Shown: positions 1-9,193, counted from the first letter of the stretch. The stretch is DNA of 64,000 bases from Paraburkholderia nodosa (GCF_001718195.1 NZ_MCNV01000001.1:682001-746000); one strand, 5' to 3'. Notes: generated by a model from the letters alone, not told the origin. Numbers and translations are program-made.

Positions 1-31
1 CCGATGATGCGGGTAGAAAATTTATGTGATC

Positions 32-72
32 TCGTCAGGCTTGCTATGAGCGTTATTTCGCAGGCCTGACGA
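32..72 (-). terminator. Weak hairpin downstream of lutB
   Basis: Nine-base arms TCGTCAGGC (32-40) and GCCTGACGA (64-72) enclose a 23-base loop just after the lutB stop codon. The loop is long and only a loose T-rich stretch follows on the minus strand, so this may be a weak terminator or only a chance inverted repeat. Confidence 0.3.
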
Positions 73-80
73 CATGAGCG

Positions 81-1547
81 CTATTGCGGCTGATCGCGTT
101 CGCGCAGCAGGTCGTGCAGGCTGCGCGGCGCGGGCTTGAGCGGTGTGCGATGCTGCGTCCAGCCCATTTGCTGCGAGGGCGCGAGGCCGCGTAGACGCGT
201 CACGGCCCAGCGTAGCGCACGGTAGGCGCGCGGATGCGCGAACGCGCCGCTCCAGAAGCGCCAGATGAACTGCTCGCTCCTGCTGTGATTCGCGCCCTGG
301 CCGCGCAACGGATGCGCAACGCTCTCCTCGGGGTCGCGGTTCGCCTCGGTGCGAAGGCGCACGAGCAGCTGCGGAATCGGAATGCGCACCGGGCAGACTT
401 CGCCGCATGCGCCGCACAGGCTCGACGCGGTGGGCAGCTCCGCTGTCGCGTCGAGCCCGAGCAGATGCGGCGAAATGATCTTGCCGATCGGCCCCGGATA
501 CGTCGTGCCGTACGCATGCCCGCCGATGCGCGTGTACACCGGGCAGTGGTTCATGCACGCGCCGCAGCGGATGCATTGCAGCGTGGCGCGCAATTGCTCG
601 TCGGCGTAGGCCTGGCTGCGGCCGTTGTCGAGCAGGACGAGATGCACCTCGCGCGGGCCGTCTTTCTCGCCTTTGCGGCGCGGGCTGCTGATCAGGTTGA
701 AATACGTCGTGATGGGCTGGCCCGTGGCCGAGCGCGTGAGCAGGCTCGAAAGCGGCACGACGTGCTCGAGCTTTGCCACCACCTTTTCCATGCCCATGAT
801 CGCGATATGCACGTCGGGCACCGTGGTGGAAAGGCGGCCGTTGCCTTCGTTTTCCACGAGCCAGAGCGTGCCCGTGTCGGCGGCGGCGAAGTTCACGCCG
901 GAGAGGCCGATCTGCGCATCCACGAAGGCGCGGCGCAGCGCGCGGCGGCCCGTTTGAATGAGCGTGTCCACGTCTTCCGTAAAGGGCGTATCGGGAATGT
1001 GCGTTTCGAACAGGTGCCCGATATCCCCCTTCGTCTTGTGGATGGCGGGCATCACGATGTGCGAGGGCTTTTCGCCCGCGAGCTGCACGATGTACTCGCC
1101 CATGTCCGACTCGATGCAGTCGACGCCGCGCTCGGCGAGGTAATGGTTGAGCTCGATTTCCTCGCTCGCCATCGACTTGCCCTTGATCACGCGTGTGGCC
1201 GCGTGACGCTGCGCGATGGCGTGGACGATGCGGTTCGCCTCGTCGGCGGTCTCGGCCCAATGCACCTGAATGCCGTTCGCGCGCAGCTTCGTTTCCAGTT
1301 GCTCGAGGAGTTCGGGCAGGCGCGCGAGCGCATGCTGGCGCACGGCTTCGCCGAGGTCGCGCAGGGCTTCGAGTTCGTCCGCCTCGGGGAACTGCGCGGC
1401 GCGCTTGCCTTGCAGGAAGTCCATCGCGCCGCGAAAGCTCTTGCGCAGTTGCGGGTCGTCGAGCGCCGTGCGCGCGCGCTGGCGGAATTCCGCAGTCGGG
1501 ACGAAATGGAGCGTGTTTTCCTGAGAGTTCTGCGTGCTCGTGCTCAT
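81..1547 (-). CDS. lutB: LutB, iron-sulfur protein of lactate oxidation complex
   Basis: This 488-residue protein is the LutB subunit of the LutABC complex, which oxidises L-lactate to pyruvate in the cytoplasm. The N-terminal two-thirds is the LUD domain. Two ferredoxin-type clusters follow: CIRCGACMNHCP at residues 325-336 and CGACGEVC at 378-385. The length matches the family. The start codon overlaps the lutC stop by four bases (ATGA at 1544-1547), which points to translational coupling as the third gene of lutA-lutC-lutB. Family assignment is secure; the exact electron acceptor cannot be read from sequence. Confidence 0.95.
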   Translation of the reverse strand: MSTSTQNSQENTLHFVPTAEFRQRARTALDDPQLRKSFRGAMDFLQGKRAAQFPEADELEALRDLGEAVRQHALARLPELLEQLETKLRANGIQVHWAETADEANRIVHAIAQRHAATRVIKGKSMASEEIELNHYLAERGVDCIESDMGEYIVQLAGEKPSHIVMPAIHKTKGDIGHLFETHIPDTPFTEDVDTLIQTGRRALRRAFVDAQIGLSGVNFAAADTGTLWLVENEGNGRLSTTVPDVHIAIMGMEKVVAKLEHVVPLSSLLTRSATGQPITTYFNLISSPRRKGEKDGPREVHLVLLDNGRSQAYADEQLRATLQCIRCGACMNHCPVYTRIGGHAYGTTYPGPIGKIISPHLLGLDATAELPTASSLCGACGEVCPVRIPIPQLLVRLRTEANRDPEESVAHPLRGQGANHSRSEQFIWRFWSGAFAHPRAYRALRWAVTRLRGLAPSQQMGWTQHRTPLKPAPRSLHDLLRERDQPQ

Positions 1548-2278
1548 TCGGCGGCTCCGTGCTGCGTGCCCGTTGCGCGATCCTCATCGGTCACGAGGAC
1601 GACCCATAGAGCGCGGGGACCATGCGCGCCATAGGCGGTGGTCTGCTGGATATCCGAGGTCTTCGAAGGACCCGAGATCATCACGAGATTGGTGGGCATG
1701 CCGTCACGCCAGCGCTCCGCGGCCACGGCGGCGTGCAGGTCGGCGTGCAGCCTGTTCGCGTGGATCAGCGCGACGTGCAGCGGCGGTACGAGCGAGACCG
1801 TGCGCGGCGCGTTCGCGTCGGGGACGACCACGAGCGTGCCCGTCGCCGCGAGACCCGAGCGCGCGACAGTGAAGCCCGCGTCGACGGTGTCGAAGAGTTC
1901 GGCCTTCCACTGCTCGATCGGCTGCGCGTAACTGCGCGCCTGCACGGCGGACGGGAGTGCCGCCTCGAGCGCCTGGCCTTCGGCGCAGGCGGTGTCGAGC
2001 AGCAGGCTGCGCACGCCCGCCGCCGCGAGGCGGTCGGCGAGATCGTCGGCCCACGTTGCGGCGCTCGCGCAGATCACTTCTGCGTGCGCGGCTTCGAGCA
2101 TGCGCTGGAACTGCGCGATGCGTTCGTTCAAGGCAAGCGGGGCGAGCGCCCGGCGCCCGGTGAAATGCGCGTCGATGCGCGCGTCGAGCGCTTCGAGCGT
2201 GGGGGAGGGTGCTGCAGGGGCATGGCCACGCAGGCGTTGCAGCATGCGCGCACGCGCGCTCATCGTATCGACGTTCAT
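1544..2278 (-). CDS. lutC: LutC, LUD-domain subunit of lactate oxidation complex
   Basis: This 244-residue protein has the LUD (former DUF162) fold of LutC, the third component of the lactate oxidation complex. It has no cysteine cluster motif, as expected for LutC. The start at 2278 overlaps the lutA stop by four bases and the stop overlaps the lutB start by four bases, so the three genes form a tightly coupled operon. An open frame continues upstream past the start, but that sequence is the antisense-like shadow of lutA and has no homology to LutC. Confidence 0.93.
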   Translation of the reverse strand: MNVDTMSARARMLQRLRGHAPAAPSPTLEALDARIDAHFTGRRALAPLALNERIAQFQRMLEAAHAEVICASAATWADDLADRLAAAGVRSLLLDTACAEGQALEAALPSAVQARSYAQPIEQWKAELFDTVDAGFTVARSGLAATGTLVVVPDANAPRTVSLVPPLHVALIHANRLHADLHAAVAAERWRDGMPTNLVMISGPSKTSDIQQTTAYGAHGPRALWVVLVTDEDRATGTQHGAAE

Positions 2279-3066
2279 GCGGCCTCCCCGCCCGTGCGGC
2301 GCCAGAGGAACGAGGCGAGGTGCTCCACGGCGAGCGGCGCGCCCTTGTGCGCCGCCGCGTGGCCGATGTTGAGCAGGCAGCCGCAGTCGGCGGAAACCAG
2401 GCGCTCGCAGCCCGTGGCGCAGGCGGAGGCGATCTTGTCGGCGACCATCGCGCCGGAAATGTCCGGGTGCTTGAGCGAGAACGTGCCGCCGAAGCCGCAG
2501 CATTCCGATTCGCGTTCGTGCTCGATGCGTGTGACGCCCGGCAGCGCATCGACGACTTCGACGCCGTGCACGCGCGTGCCCATCTCGCGCCGCGCGCCGC
2601 ACGAGGTGTGCAGTACGACGCGCTCGTCGGGCTGGCGGACGGCACCCTGTGCGCCATACGCGTCGAAGTCGACGTTCAGCACGCGCACGAGGAATTCCGT
2701 GAGTTCGTACACGCGCTCCGAGAGTCCCTCGGCGCGCGCGCCGTTGGCCGCGTCGCCTTCGAACAACGCGGGCCAGTGATGGCGCATCATGCCCGCGCAC
2801 GAACCCGAAGGGACGATCACGGGCCAGGGTTTTTCGAAGAGTCCGAGTTGCGCGAGCGCGACCTCGCGCGCCTGGCGCGGGTTGCCGCTGCTGTATGCAG
2901 GCTGGCCGCAACAGCTCTGGCTGCGCGGGAAATGGACCGTCAGGCCCTCGCGTTCGAGCAGCTTCACCGCGTCGAGGCCGGCTTGCGGCACGAACAGGTC
3001 GACGAGGCAGGTGGCGAACAGATAGACGTCGGTGGGGCGCTCGGTGGGGTATTGCCGTGGCTTCAT
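2275..3066 (-). CDS. lutA: LutA, CCG-domain subunit of lactate oxidation complex
   Basis: LutA of 263 residues carries two cysteine-rich CCG domains, with CCG at residues 52-54 and 189-191. In heterodisulfide reductase and glycolate oxidase GlcF relatives these bind an iron-sulfur cluster or take part in electron transfer. The start at 3066 gives the usual LutA N-terminus; the same frame stays open upstream into the regulator gene but without family similarity. It is the first gene of the operon and reads away from the GntR regulator at 3226, with an operator-like palindrome in the shared 159-base gap. Confidence 0.94.
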   Translation of the reverse strand: MKPRQYPTERPTDVYLFATCLVDLFVPQAGLDAVKLLEREGLTVHFPRSQSCCGQPAYSSGNPRQAREVALAQLGLFEKPWPVIVPSGSCAGMMRHHWPALFEGDAANGARAEGLSERVYELTEFLVRVLNVDFDAYGAQGAVRQPDERVVLHTSCGARREMGTRVHGVEVVDALPGVTRIEHERESECCGFGGTFSLKHPDISGAMVADKIASACATGCERLVSADCGCLLNIGHAAAHKGAPLAVEHLASFLWRRTGGEAA

Positions 3067-3183
3067 GTCTCGCTCGGTGTCTTGGCGCGCTTTCGTGCTC
3101 CTTCCCCGCGGACCCGAGGCCGGGCGGGTTGAGGACGAGCGCTGGTTTGGGCGCATAATTCCCGCTCCGGGCGAACGGTTCAA

Positions 3184-3196
3184 ACTGGTTGGACCA
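3184..3196. promoter_or_regulatory. Probable LldR/FadR-type operator (copy 1)
   Basis: ACTGGTTGGACCA contains TGGT-TGG-ACCA (3186-3196), which fits the FadR-subfamily GntR pattern TnGTnnnACnA. It lies between lutA and the divergent regulator gene, 30 bases before the regulator start. The same 13 bases recur in reverse orientation at 3954-3966. Confidence 0.65.
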
Positions 3197-3225
3197 CTTG
3201 CCACAAGATAAAACGAGATTCGGGT

Positions 3226-4104
3226 ATGACAATGAGGGACAGGGCAGTCGCGCGCGGGCGCGTGGAGACCGTGATGCGTCAGATGGAGACGTCGCTGCTC
3301 GACGGCACCTGGCGCGCGGGAGCGAAGCTGCCTTCCGAGCGCGTGCTCGCGATGGAATACGACGTGGCGCGCAACACCGTGCGCGAGGCGATCCAGCGCC
3401 TGGCCGCGCGCGGCCTCGTGCAGAGCCGGCCGGGCGCGGGCGTATTCGTCACTGACCAGTTGCGCACGGGCTTTGCTTCGCCGTGGGGGCAGCTCGTGGC
3501 CGATCATCCGGCCTTGCGTGAAGACATCCTCGAATTTCGCCGCGTGCTGGAAGGCGCGACGGCGTATTTTGCGGCGCTGCGCGCGAGCGACGAGGATCTC
3601 GAGCGTATTCGCGCGCTCATGCAGGAACTGGAGCGCACGCGCGAAGTGGACGACAAAGCCGCCGAAGCCGATACCGATGCGAAGCTGCACGAAGTGATCG
3701 CGCAGGCCTCGCACAACGCGATGTTTCTGCACTTGCACACGAGCGTGCTGGGCGTGCTGCGCGAGCACATCACGATCAACGGCACGGGGCTGCGCGTGCA
3801 GAACGAAGACGCGCCGGACCAGTTGCTGCTGCAGCACCGCACGCTGTGCGACGCGATCGTTGCGCGGCGTCCCGAGGAGGCGCGCACGGCGATGCAGACG
3901 CACATCGACTTCGTGCGCACGCGGGTGGGAGAGGAGATCGGCTGGCAGGAAATTGGTCCAACCAGTGACGATGCGCCGCGCGCCGCGCCAGCGGCTGCGC
4001 AGGCGGCCAAGCCGGCGCGCAAAGCCGCGCGCAAGGTGGCGGGCGGCAGGGAGAAAACGCCAGTGGGCCGTGCCGGGCGCGCGAACGCTGCTAAAGTCGG
4101 CTGA
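3226..4104 (+). CDS. lldR: FadR-subfamily GntR regulator of the lut operon (LldR-like)
   Basis: This 292-residue regulator has a winged helix-turn-helix at about residues 10-77 (PSERVLAMEYDVARNTVREAI is the recognition region) and a C-terminal FCD ligand domain at about 95-240. The last 50 residues are a low-complexity Ala/Lys/Arg tail. Its divergent position next to lutA implies lactate-responsive control of lutACB and of itself. LldR of other proteobacteria and the LutR-type regulators are the closest functional parallels. The lactate role is inference from position; the family is clear. Confidence 0.85.
   Translation: MTMRDRAVARGRVETVMRQMETSLLDGTWRAGAKLPSERVLAMEYDVARNTVREAIQRLAARGLVQSRPGAGVFVTDQLRTGFASPWGQLVADHPALREDILEFRRVLEGATAYFAALRASDEDLERIRALMQELERTREVDDKAAEADTDAKLHEVIAQASHNAMFLHLHTSVLGVLREHITINGTGLRVQNEDAPDQLLLQHRTLCDAIVARRPEEARTAMQTHIDFVRTRVGEEIGWQEIGPTSDDAPRAAPAAAQAAKPARKAARKVAGGREKTPVGRAGRANAAKVG
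3954..3966. promoter_or_regulatory. Candidate auxiliary operator inside the regulator gene (copy 2)
   Basis: TGGTCCAACCAGT is the exact reverse complement of the 13 bases at 3184-3196. It sits inside the 3' part of the regulator coding sequence, about 770 bases from copy 1, a distance at which repression by DNA looping is possible. The codons read Ile-Gly-Pro-Thr-Ser, outside the conserved domains. Confidence 0.4.
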
Positions 4105-4167
4105 TCGGGCCGACGGGCCTCATTCCGGGCCGCAGGCAGTCCCTGGCCGCATGAGCAGGAGGAGCAG

Positions 4168-4548
4168 ATGAACGAACGCGCCGCGCAAATCGTAGCGTTG
4201 AGCGCCGTGACGCTGACCGTCAGCGACATCGCGCGGTCGGTGCCCTTTTACGAGGCACTCGGCTTCGAGCGGAGAGACGGGCCGGCGGTGCCGGGCTTCG
4301 CGTCGTTCGAACTGGGCGGCGCGGCCGGCGTTTGCTATCTGAACCTGCTGGAGGGACCGCACGGCGCCGTGAACGGCTGGGGCCGCGTGGTCCTCCACGT
4401 CGCCGACGTGGACGCGTTCTATGCCCATGCACTGGCCGCGGGCGCGAAGCCCGAATTCGCACCGCGCGACGCCCCATGGGGCGAGCGCTATTTCCATCTC
4501 GTCGATCCGGACGGCCACGAGCTGAGCTTCGCCAGGCCGCTCACCTGA
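4168..4548 (+). CDS. VOC (glyoxalase/bleomycin resistance) family protein
   Basis: This 126-residue protein has the paired beta-alpha-beta-beta-beta modules of the vicinal oxygen chelate superfamily: an opening strand and helix near LTVSDIARSVPFYEALGF and a closing DPDGHELSF at the C-terminus. A strong AGGAGGAG ribosome site lies directly before the ATG. The superfamily covers glyoxalases, dioxygenases and antibiotic-binding proteins, and the sequence does not show which applies. It stands alone between the lut regulator and ppk2. Confidence 0.8.
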   Translation: MNERAAQIVALSAVTLTVSDIARSVPFYEALGFERRDGPAVPGFASFELGGAAGVCYLNLLEGPHGAVNGWGRVVLHVADVDAFYAHALAAGAKPEFAPRDAPWGERYFHLVDPDGHELSFARPLT

Positions 4549-4637
4549 GCCGCCGCAATGCATTTGAAATATTCGTGACACTCGCTGCGCCGATAGTGGC
4601 GCGAGTTGACAGCATATCGACCAAGGAGAGAGTCGCC

Positions 4638-5588
4638 ATGAATGAACTGGACCGCACGATGGATGCCGAACAACGGGATGCGCAAGAGCAGGAGGCCGAA
4701 CTGCATCGTCGTCGGCGTCTGGATGAAGAGCTCATCGACGCCTATGACGAAGAGCTCGAGATGGAGGTCGACGACCGGCTGCAGGAAAGCGGTCTGCAGA
4801 TCAGCGACGAGGCGCGTGCGCTGCGCCGCGTCTATTTCCGCGAGCTGATCCGCCTGCAGGGCGAACTCGTGAAGATGCAGGACTGGATCGTGAGCACGGG
4901 GCACCGGCTCGTCGTGATCTTCGAGGGACGCGACGCGGCGGGCAAGGGCGGTGTCATCAAGCGCATCACGCAGCGGCTGAACCCGCGCATGTGCCGCGTG
5001 GCGGCGCTGCCTGCGCCGAACAACCGCGAGCGCACGCAATGGTATTTCCAGCGCTACGCGCAGCATCTGCCCGCGGGCGGCGAGATGGTGCTGTTCGATC
5101 GCAGCTGGTACAACCGCGCGGGCGTGGAACGCGTGATGAACTTCTGCACCGACGACGAATACGAAGAATTCTTTCGCTCCGTGCCCGAGTTCGAAAAGAT
5201 GCTCGTGAGGAGTGGCATCCAGATCGTCAAGTACTGGTTCTCGATCACCGACGACGAGCAGGAAGTGCGCTTCCAGAGCCGCATCGACGATCCGCTCAAG
5301 CAGTGGAAGCTCTCGCCGATGGACCTCGAAAGCCGCCGCCGCTGGGAGGCCTACACGCACGTGAAGGAAGTGATGCTGCAGCGCTCGCACATTCCCGAGG
5401 CGCCGTGGTGGGTCGTGCAGGGCGTGGACAAGAAGCGCGCGCGCCTGAACTGTATTCACCACTTGCTGAGCCAGGTGCCGTATCACGAGATCGAGCACCC
5501 GCAAGTCACGCTGCCGGCGCGCGTGCATCATCCGGATTACATTCGCCAGCCAGTGCCGCAGGACATGATCATTCCGGAAATTTATTGA
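4638..5588 (+). CDS. ppk2: Polyphosphate kinase 2
   Basis: This 316-residue single-domain PPK2 transfers phosphate between polyphosphate and nucleotides. The Walker A loop GRDAAGKGG lies near residue 96 and the Walker B region reads VLFDRSWYNRAG; the lid region RRRWEAYTHVKEVM is also present. The N-terminal 50 residues are charged and probably helical. The ATG at 4638 follows AAGGAGAG; the frame is open further upstream, but that part is an overlap with the VOC gene and has no PPK2 similarity. The gene faces the Pit phosphate transporter gene, so phosphate uptake and storage sit side by side. Confidence 0.93.
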   Translation: MNELDRTMDAEQRDAQEQEAELHRRRRLDEELIDAYDEELEMEVDDRLQESGLQISDEARALRRVYFRELIRLQGELVKMQDWIVSTGHRLVVIFEGRDAAGKGGVIKRITQRLNPRMCRVAALPAPNNRERTQWYFQRYAQHLPAGGEMVLFDRSWYNRAGVERVMNFCTDDEYEEFFRSVPEFEKMLVRSGIQIVKYWFSITDDEQEVRFQSRIDDPLKQWKLSPMDLESRRRWEAYTHVKEVMLQRSHIPEAPWWVVQGVDKKRARLNCIHHLLSQVPYHEIEHPQVTLPARVHHPDYIRQPVPQDMIIPEIY

Positions 5589-5714
5589 GCGGTTGGCCGC
5601 TTTCGATCTGATCGAGGGCAAGCGCGACGATTTTGGGATGCCCCTGGCGCAGTAACAGCGTGCGGCAAGACGCTGAAAATCTCGATCGTCTGAACGAAGG
5701 CGCACGACGCAACA

Positions 5715-5750
5715 AAAAGCCGCGCTCCCCTCGCAGGGAGCGCGGCTTTT
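5715..5750. terminator. Bidirectional intrinsic terminator between ppk2 and pit
   Basis: A perfect 15-base-pair stem, AAAAGCCGCGCTCCC (5715-5729) with GGGAGCGCGGCTTTT (5736-5750), encloses a 6-base loop. The arms carry A and T runs at their ends, so it can stop transcripts from both convergent genes. Confidence 0.9.
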
Positions 5751-5766
5751 CTCTGGCCTTTCGTAC

Positions 5767-7356
5767 TCAGAACACGTGCTTGAACACCCAATAGAGCGCG
5801 CCAGCCAGCACGATCGAAGCGGGCAGCGTGAGCACCCATGCCATCACGAGGCTGCGCACCGTATTCCATTGCAGGCCCGAGCCGTTCGCGGCCATCGTGC
5901 CCGCCACGCCCGAGGAGAGCACGTGCGTGGTCGAGACCGGCAGACCGTACACGTCCGCCGCGCCGATCGTGACCATCGCCACGACCTCCGCGCAGCCGCC
6001 CTGGCCGTAGGTCAGGTGCTGTTTGCCGATGCGCTCGCCCACCGTCACCACGATGCGCTTCCAGCCCACCATCGTGCCGAGCCCCAGCGCGATCGCCACG
6101 GCCACCTTCACCCATGTCGGGATGAATTTCGTCGCGTGGTCGATCTGGCTGCGGAAGTTGTTGATGGACTTCAGGTCGTCGGCCGAGAAGGGCACCGCCT
6201 TCTGTTTGTCGAGCAGGCGGATCGCCTCGGAAATCACGTACATGTTGTTGCGCACGTTATCGACGACCGATTGCGGCACTGCCGCGAGCGAGCCGTAACC
6301 GCGCACCTGTTCGGTCACCTGGTTCGACAGCGCGGCAAGCGCGGGCACCGTCGTGCTCGACAGGGCGCGGCGGCCGATGAAGCGTTCCACTTCGGCGCGC
6401 GGATCGGCGGGCGCGGCCACGCCGTTCGTATAGCGCTCGAGCGCGCGCGTGGCGTCGTGCGCGACGGCGATGAAAGTCTGCGTCTGTTCGGCCGTGACGG
6501 CGCGGTTCAGCGCGTAGGCCGTGGGCACCGTGCCGATCAGGATCAGCATGATGAGGCCCATGCCCTTCTGGCCGTCGTTGGAGCCGTGCGCGAACGACAC
6601 GCCCGTGCACGTGAGGATCAGCAGCGCGCGGATCCAGAACGGCGGCGGCTCCTTGCCCTTCGGCTCCGCGTAGAGCTCGGGCACGCGCACGACGGCCTTG
6701 AGGATGAGCAGCAGCAGGCCGGCCAGCAAAAAGCCGACGATCGGCGAAAACAGCAGCGACTTGCCCACGCCGAGCGCCTGGCTCCAGTCCACGCCGCTCG
6801 TGCCATTCGCGCCGTGCATGAGCTGGTTCATGAGGCCCACGCCGATGATCGAGCCGATCAGCGTATGCGAGCTCGACGAAGGCAGGCCGAAGTACCACGT
6901 GCCCAGGTTCCAGATGATCGCGGCAATGAGCAGAGCGAACACCATGGCGAAGCCCGCGCTGCTGCCCACCTGCAGGATCAGCTCTACGGGCAGCAGTTGC
7001 AGGATGCCGAAGGCCACCGCGCCGGTGGAGGTGAGCACGCCGAGGAAATTCCACGCGCCCGACCACATCACGGCGATATTGGGCGAAAGCGAGTGCGTAT
7101 AGATGACGGTTGCGACCGCATTCGCGGTATCGTGGAAGCCGTTCACGAACTCGAAGCCGAGCGCGATCAGGAGCGCGATGCCGAGCAGGATCCAGGGCAT
7201 CGCCGAGCTTTCGCGCACCGGCGAGAGGTCGTCGGCGAGATGCATCCCCACGTACACGGCGCCTGCGGCGATGACGACGAGGAAGGCGAGCAGGCTGGCG
7301 TTGCGCCCGCGTGCGGGGGCGGTGCCCGGTTGCGGTGACAGGGAAAATTCTGGCAT
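5767..7356 (-). CDS. pit: Inorganic phosphate transporter of the Pit family
   Basis: This 529-residue inner-membrane protein is a low-affinity phosphate/cation symporter of the PiT family. The two family repeats are visible: GFEFVNGFHDTANAVAT in the first half and VVAMVTIGAADVYGLPVSTTHVLSS in the second, plus GTWYFGLPSSSSHTLIGS in between. About ten membrane segments flank a central hydrophilic loop. The start at 7356 has an AGGAG site and gives a short cytoplasmic leader; a longer frame starting upstream (to 7452) lacks support. It diverges from the diguanylate cyclase gene. Confidence 0.92.
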   Translation of the reverse strand: MPEFSLSPQPGTAPARGRNASLLAFLVVIAAGAVYVGMHLADDLSPVRESSAMPWILLGIALLIALGFEFVNGFHDTANAVATVIYTHSLSPNIAVMWSGAWNFLGVLTSTGAVAFGILQLLPVELILQVGSSAGFAMVFALLIAAIIWNLGTWYFGLPSSSSHTLIGSIIGVGLMNQLMHGANGTSGVDWSQALGVGKSLLFSPIVGFLLAGLLLLILKAVVRVPELYAEPKGKEPPPFWIRALLILTCTGVSFAHGSNDGQKGMGLIMLILIGTVPTAYALNRAVTAEQTQTFIAVAHDATRALERYTNGVAAPADPRAEVERFIGRRALSSTTVPALAALSNQVTEQVRGYGSLAAVPQSVVDNVRNNMYVISEAIRLLDKQKAVPFSADDLKSINNFRSQIDHATKFIPTWVKVAVAIALGLGTMVGWKRIVVTVGERIGKQHLTYGQGGCAEVVAMVTIGAADVYGLPVSTTHVLSSGVAGTMAANGSGLQWNTVRSLVMAWVLTLPASIVLAGALYWVFKHVF

Positions 7357-7524
7357 GGCAGGCGGGCTCCTGGGGGAGGGAGTGGGCAAAGGTTTCGCCT
7401 CCGATCGTGAACTGCCCAGGTGTCCGTTTGATGACGGATTCGTGCCAGCCATGCCCGATGCATGCCCGACAGACCGGCGCTCCTTCGAATCGCGCCGTCA
7501 GCAGTCAGCAAGAGGATTGCGCAG

Positions 7525-9150
7525 ATGCCAAAACGGGTTCTTTCGCTGCGTCTTCTGGTGCACCGCTGGGCCCACGGGCGGGCGAAGGCGGCGACGCGCC
7601 TGATCGGCAACTATCCCTTCTTCGCGGGGCTTTCCGGCACGCTCGTCGCGACGGTGATGGCGATCCTCACCTACGCGGCGCTCTACGAGGGCCGTGCCGA
7701 GGAGTTGCGCCACGCGCAGGAGAATTCGCGCAACCTCGTGCAGCTCATCAGCAACGACATTGCGCGCAACGTCGAGATCTACGACCTGTCGCTACAGGCC
7801 GTGGTCCAGGCGGCGCAGCAGCCGCAGACCTGGAGCATGCCCGAGGCGCTGCGCCAGCGCGTGCTGTTCGACCGGGCGACGGCGGCGTCGAGGCTGGGCG
7901 GCGCCTATGTGATCGACGCCAAGGGCCATGTGATAGCCTCGCACAGCAACGCCTTCGACGTTTCACCCGCCGGCATTTCGTTCGCCGACCGCGATTACTT
8001 CATCGCGCAACAGCGCGACCCGCATGCGGGCCTGTTCTTTTCGAAGCCGTTCCATTCCCGCCTGCGCGGCGGCGCGCTCACGATCGGCCTCACGCGCCGC
8101 ATCAACGCGCCCGACGGCTCGTTCGCGGGCGTCGCGCTGCTCGGTGTGCGCCTCGACTATCTCGAGCAACTGCTCGAGCACATCGACCTGGGCCCCGGCG
8201 GCCATCTCTTCATTCTGATGCGCGACGGCACGTTGCTCGCGAGCAAGCCGCCCTCGATGCGCGGCGCCGGCTGGAGCTACGCGGACCTGCCGAATTTCGC
8301 GTTCTTTTCGCGTCGCGACGCCGGCACCTACACGTCGCACTCGGCAATCGACGGGGTCGAGCGCATCTACACCTTTGCGCATGTAGGCAACTCGCCGTTC
8401 ATCGTCGTCGTGGCGCCCGCCGTGGGGGACGTGCTCGCCGGCTGGCGGCGGCGCAGCTATATCGCCCTCGTGATGACGACGGTGTTCGGCGGCGCGTGGG
8501 TCGCGGTGTCGTGGATGCTCGCCTTCGCGCTGCGCGACAAGGTGGTGGCCGAGGGCAAGCTCGTGCGTCTCGCGGTGACCGACCCGCTCACGGGTCTTGC
8601 GAACCGCCGCGCGCTCGACAGCCGTCTCGCGGAGGAATGGCATCACGCGGTGCGCGAACGCACGCCGCTTTCCGTGCTGTTTTTCGACATCGACCACTTC
8701 AAGCTCTTCAACGACACCTACGGGCACGCCGCCGGCGACGAGGTGCTGGTGTTCGTGGCCGGGCGCATCGCTGCAGGATCGCGGCGCGCAACCGATCTCG
8801 CCGCACGCTTTGGCGGCGAAGAGTTCGCGGTGGTGCTGCCGGGCACGGCGCTCGACGCCGCGACGCGCATGGCGGAAAAGATCCGCAAACGCATCGAGTC
8901 GGACAATCTCACGCTGAGTGGTACGCACCATGGGTGCGTGACGGTGAGCGCGGGGTGTGCGAGCTGCAATCCGCCGGAGGGCGGCAGCGGCGCGAAGCTG
9001 CTGGCCGCCGCCGACCGCCTGCTCTACGAGGCCAAGGAAGCGGGCCGCAATCAGGTCAGGTCGCAGCAATGGACGGGCGATGGGGCACAGCCGCTGGTGG
9101 ATTCCGAAGCCGGAAGCCGAGGCCGCGATGCACCCGCAACGCGAGGCTGA
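7525..9150 (+). CDS. Membrane diguanylate cyclase with periplasmic Cache-type sensor
   Basis: This 541-residue protein should make cyclic di-GMP. A membrane segment at about 31-53 and another at 312-336 bracket a periplasmic sensor of about 260 residues with dCache-like features (DRDYFIAQQRDPHAGLFFSK). The cytoplasmic GGDEF domain has an intact GGEEF active site at 430-434 and an RATD inhibitory I-site at 421-424, so product feedback is likely. The ATG at 7525 is chosen because it starts just before the basic leader of the first membrane helix; the frame is open from 7462. The ligand is unknown. Confidence 0.9.
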   Translation: MPKRVLSLRLLVHRWAHGRAKAATRLIGNYPFFAGLSGTLVATVMAILTYAALYEGRAEELRHAQENSRNLVQLISNDIARNVEIYDLSLQAVVQAAQQPQTWSMPEALRQRVLFDRATAASRLGGAYVIDAKGHVIASHSNAFDVSPAGISFADRDYFIAQQRDPHAGLFFSKPFHSRLRGGALTIGLTRRINAPDGSFAGVALLGVRLDYLEQLLEHIDLGPGGHLFILMRDGTLLASKPPSMRGAGWSYADLPNFAFFSRRDAGTYTSHSAIDGVERIYTFAHVGNSPFIVVVAPAVGDVLAGWRRRSYIALVMTTVFGGAWVAVSWMLAFALRDKVVAEGKLVRLAVTDPLTGLANRRALDSRLAEEWHHAVRERTPLSVLFFDIDHFKLFNDTYGHAAGDEVLVFVAGRIAAGSRRATDLAARFGGEEFAVVLPGTALDAATRMAEKIRKRIESDNLTLSGTHHGCVTVSAGCASCNPPEGGSGAKLLAAADRLLYEAKEAGRNQVRSQQWTGDGAQPLVDSEAGSRGRDAPATRG

Positions 9151-9193
9151 GGCGCGCCGGCTTTCGTGCGGCGCGCGACGCCCGCCATGCCGT

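Noticed and set aside
22..1587. Long open frame of 521 codons overlapping lutB on the same strand
   Set aside because: It is very Arg-rich, matches no family, and lies in another frame of the well-supported lutB. Long shadow frames are expected in GC-rich DNA.
5776..7338. Plus-strand open frame of 520 codons opposite the pit gene
   Set aside because: His/Arg-rich antisense shadow of an obvious membrane transporter; no ribosome site or similarity.
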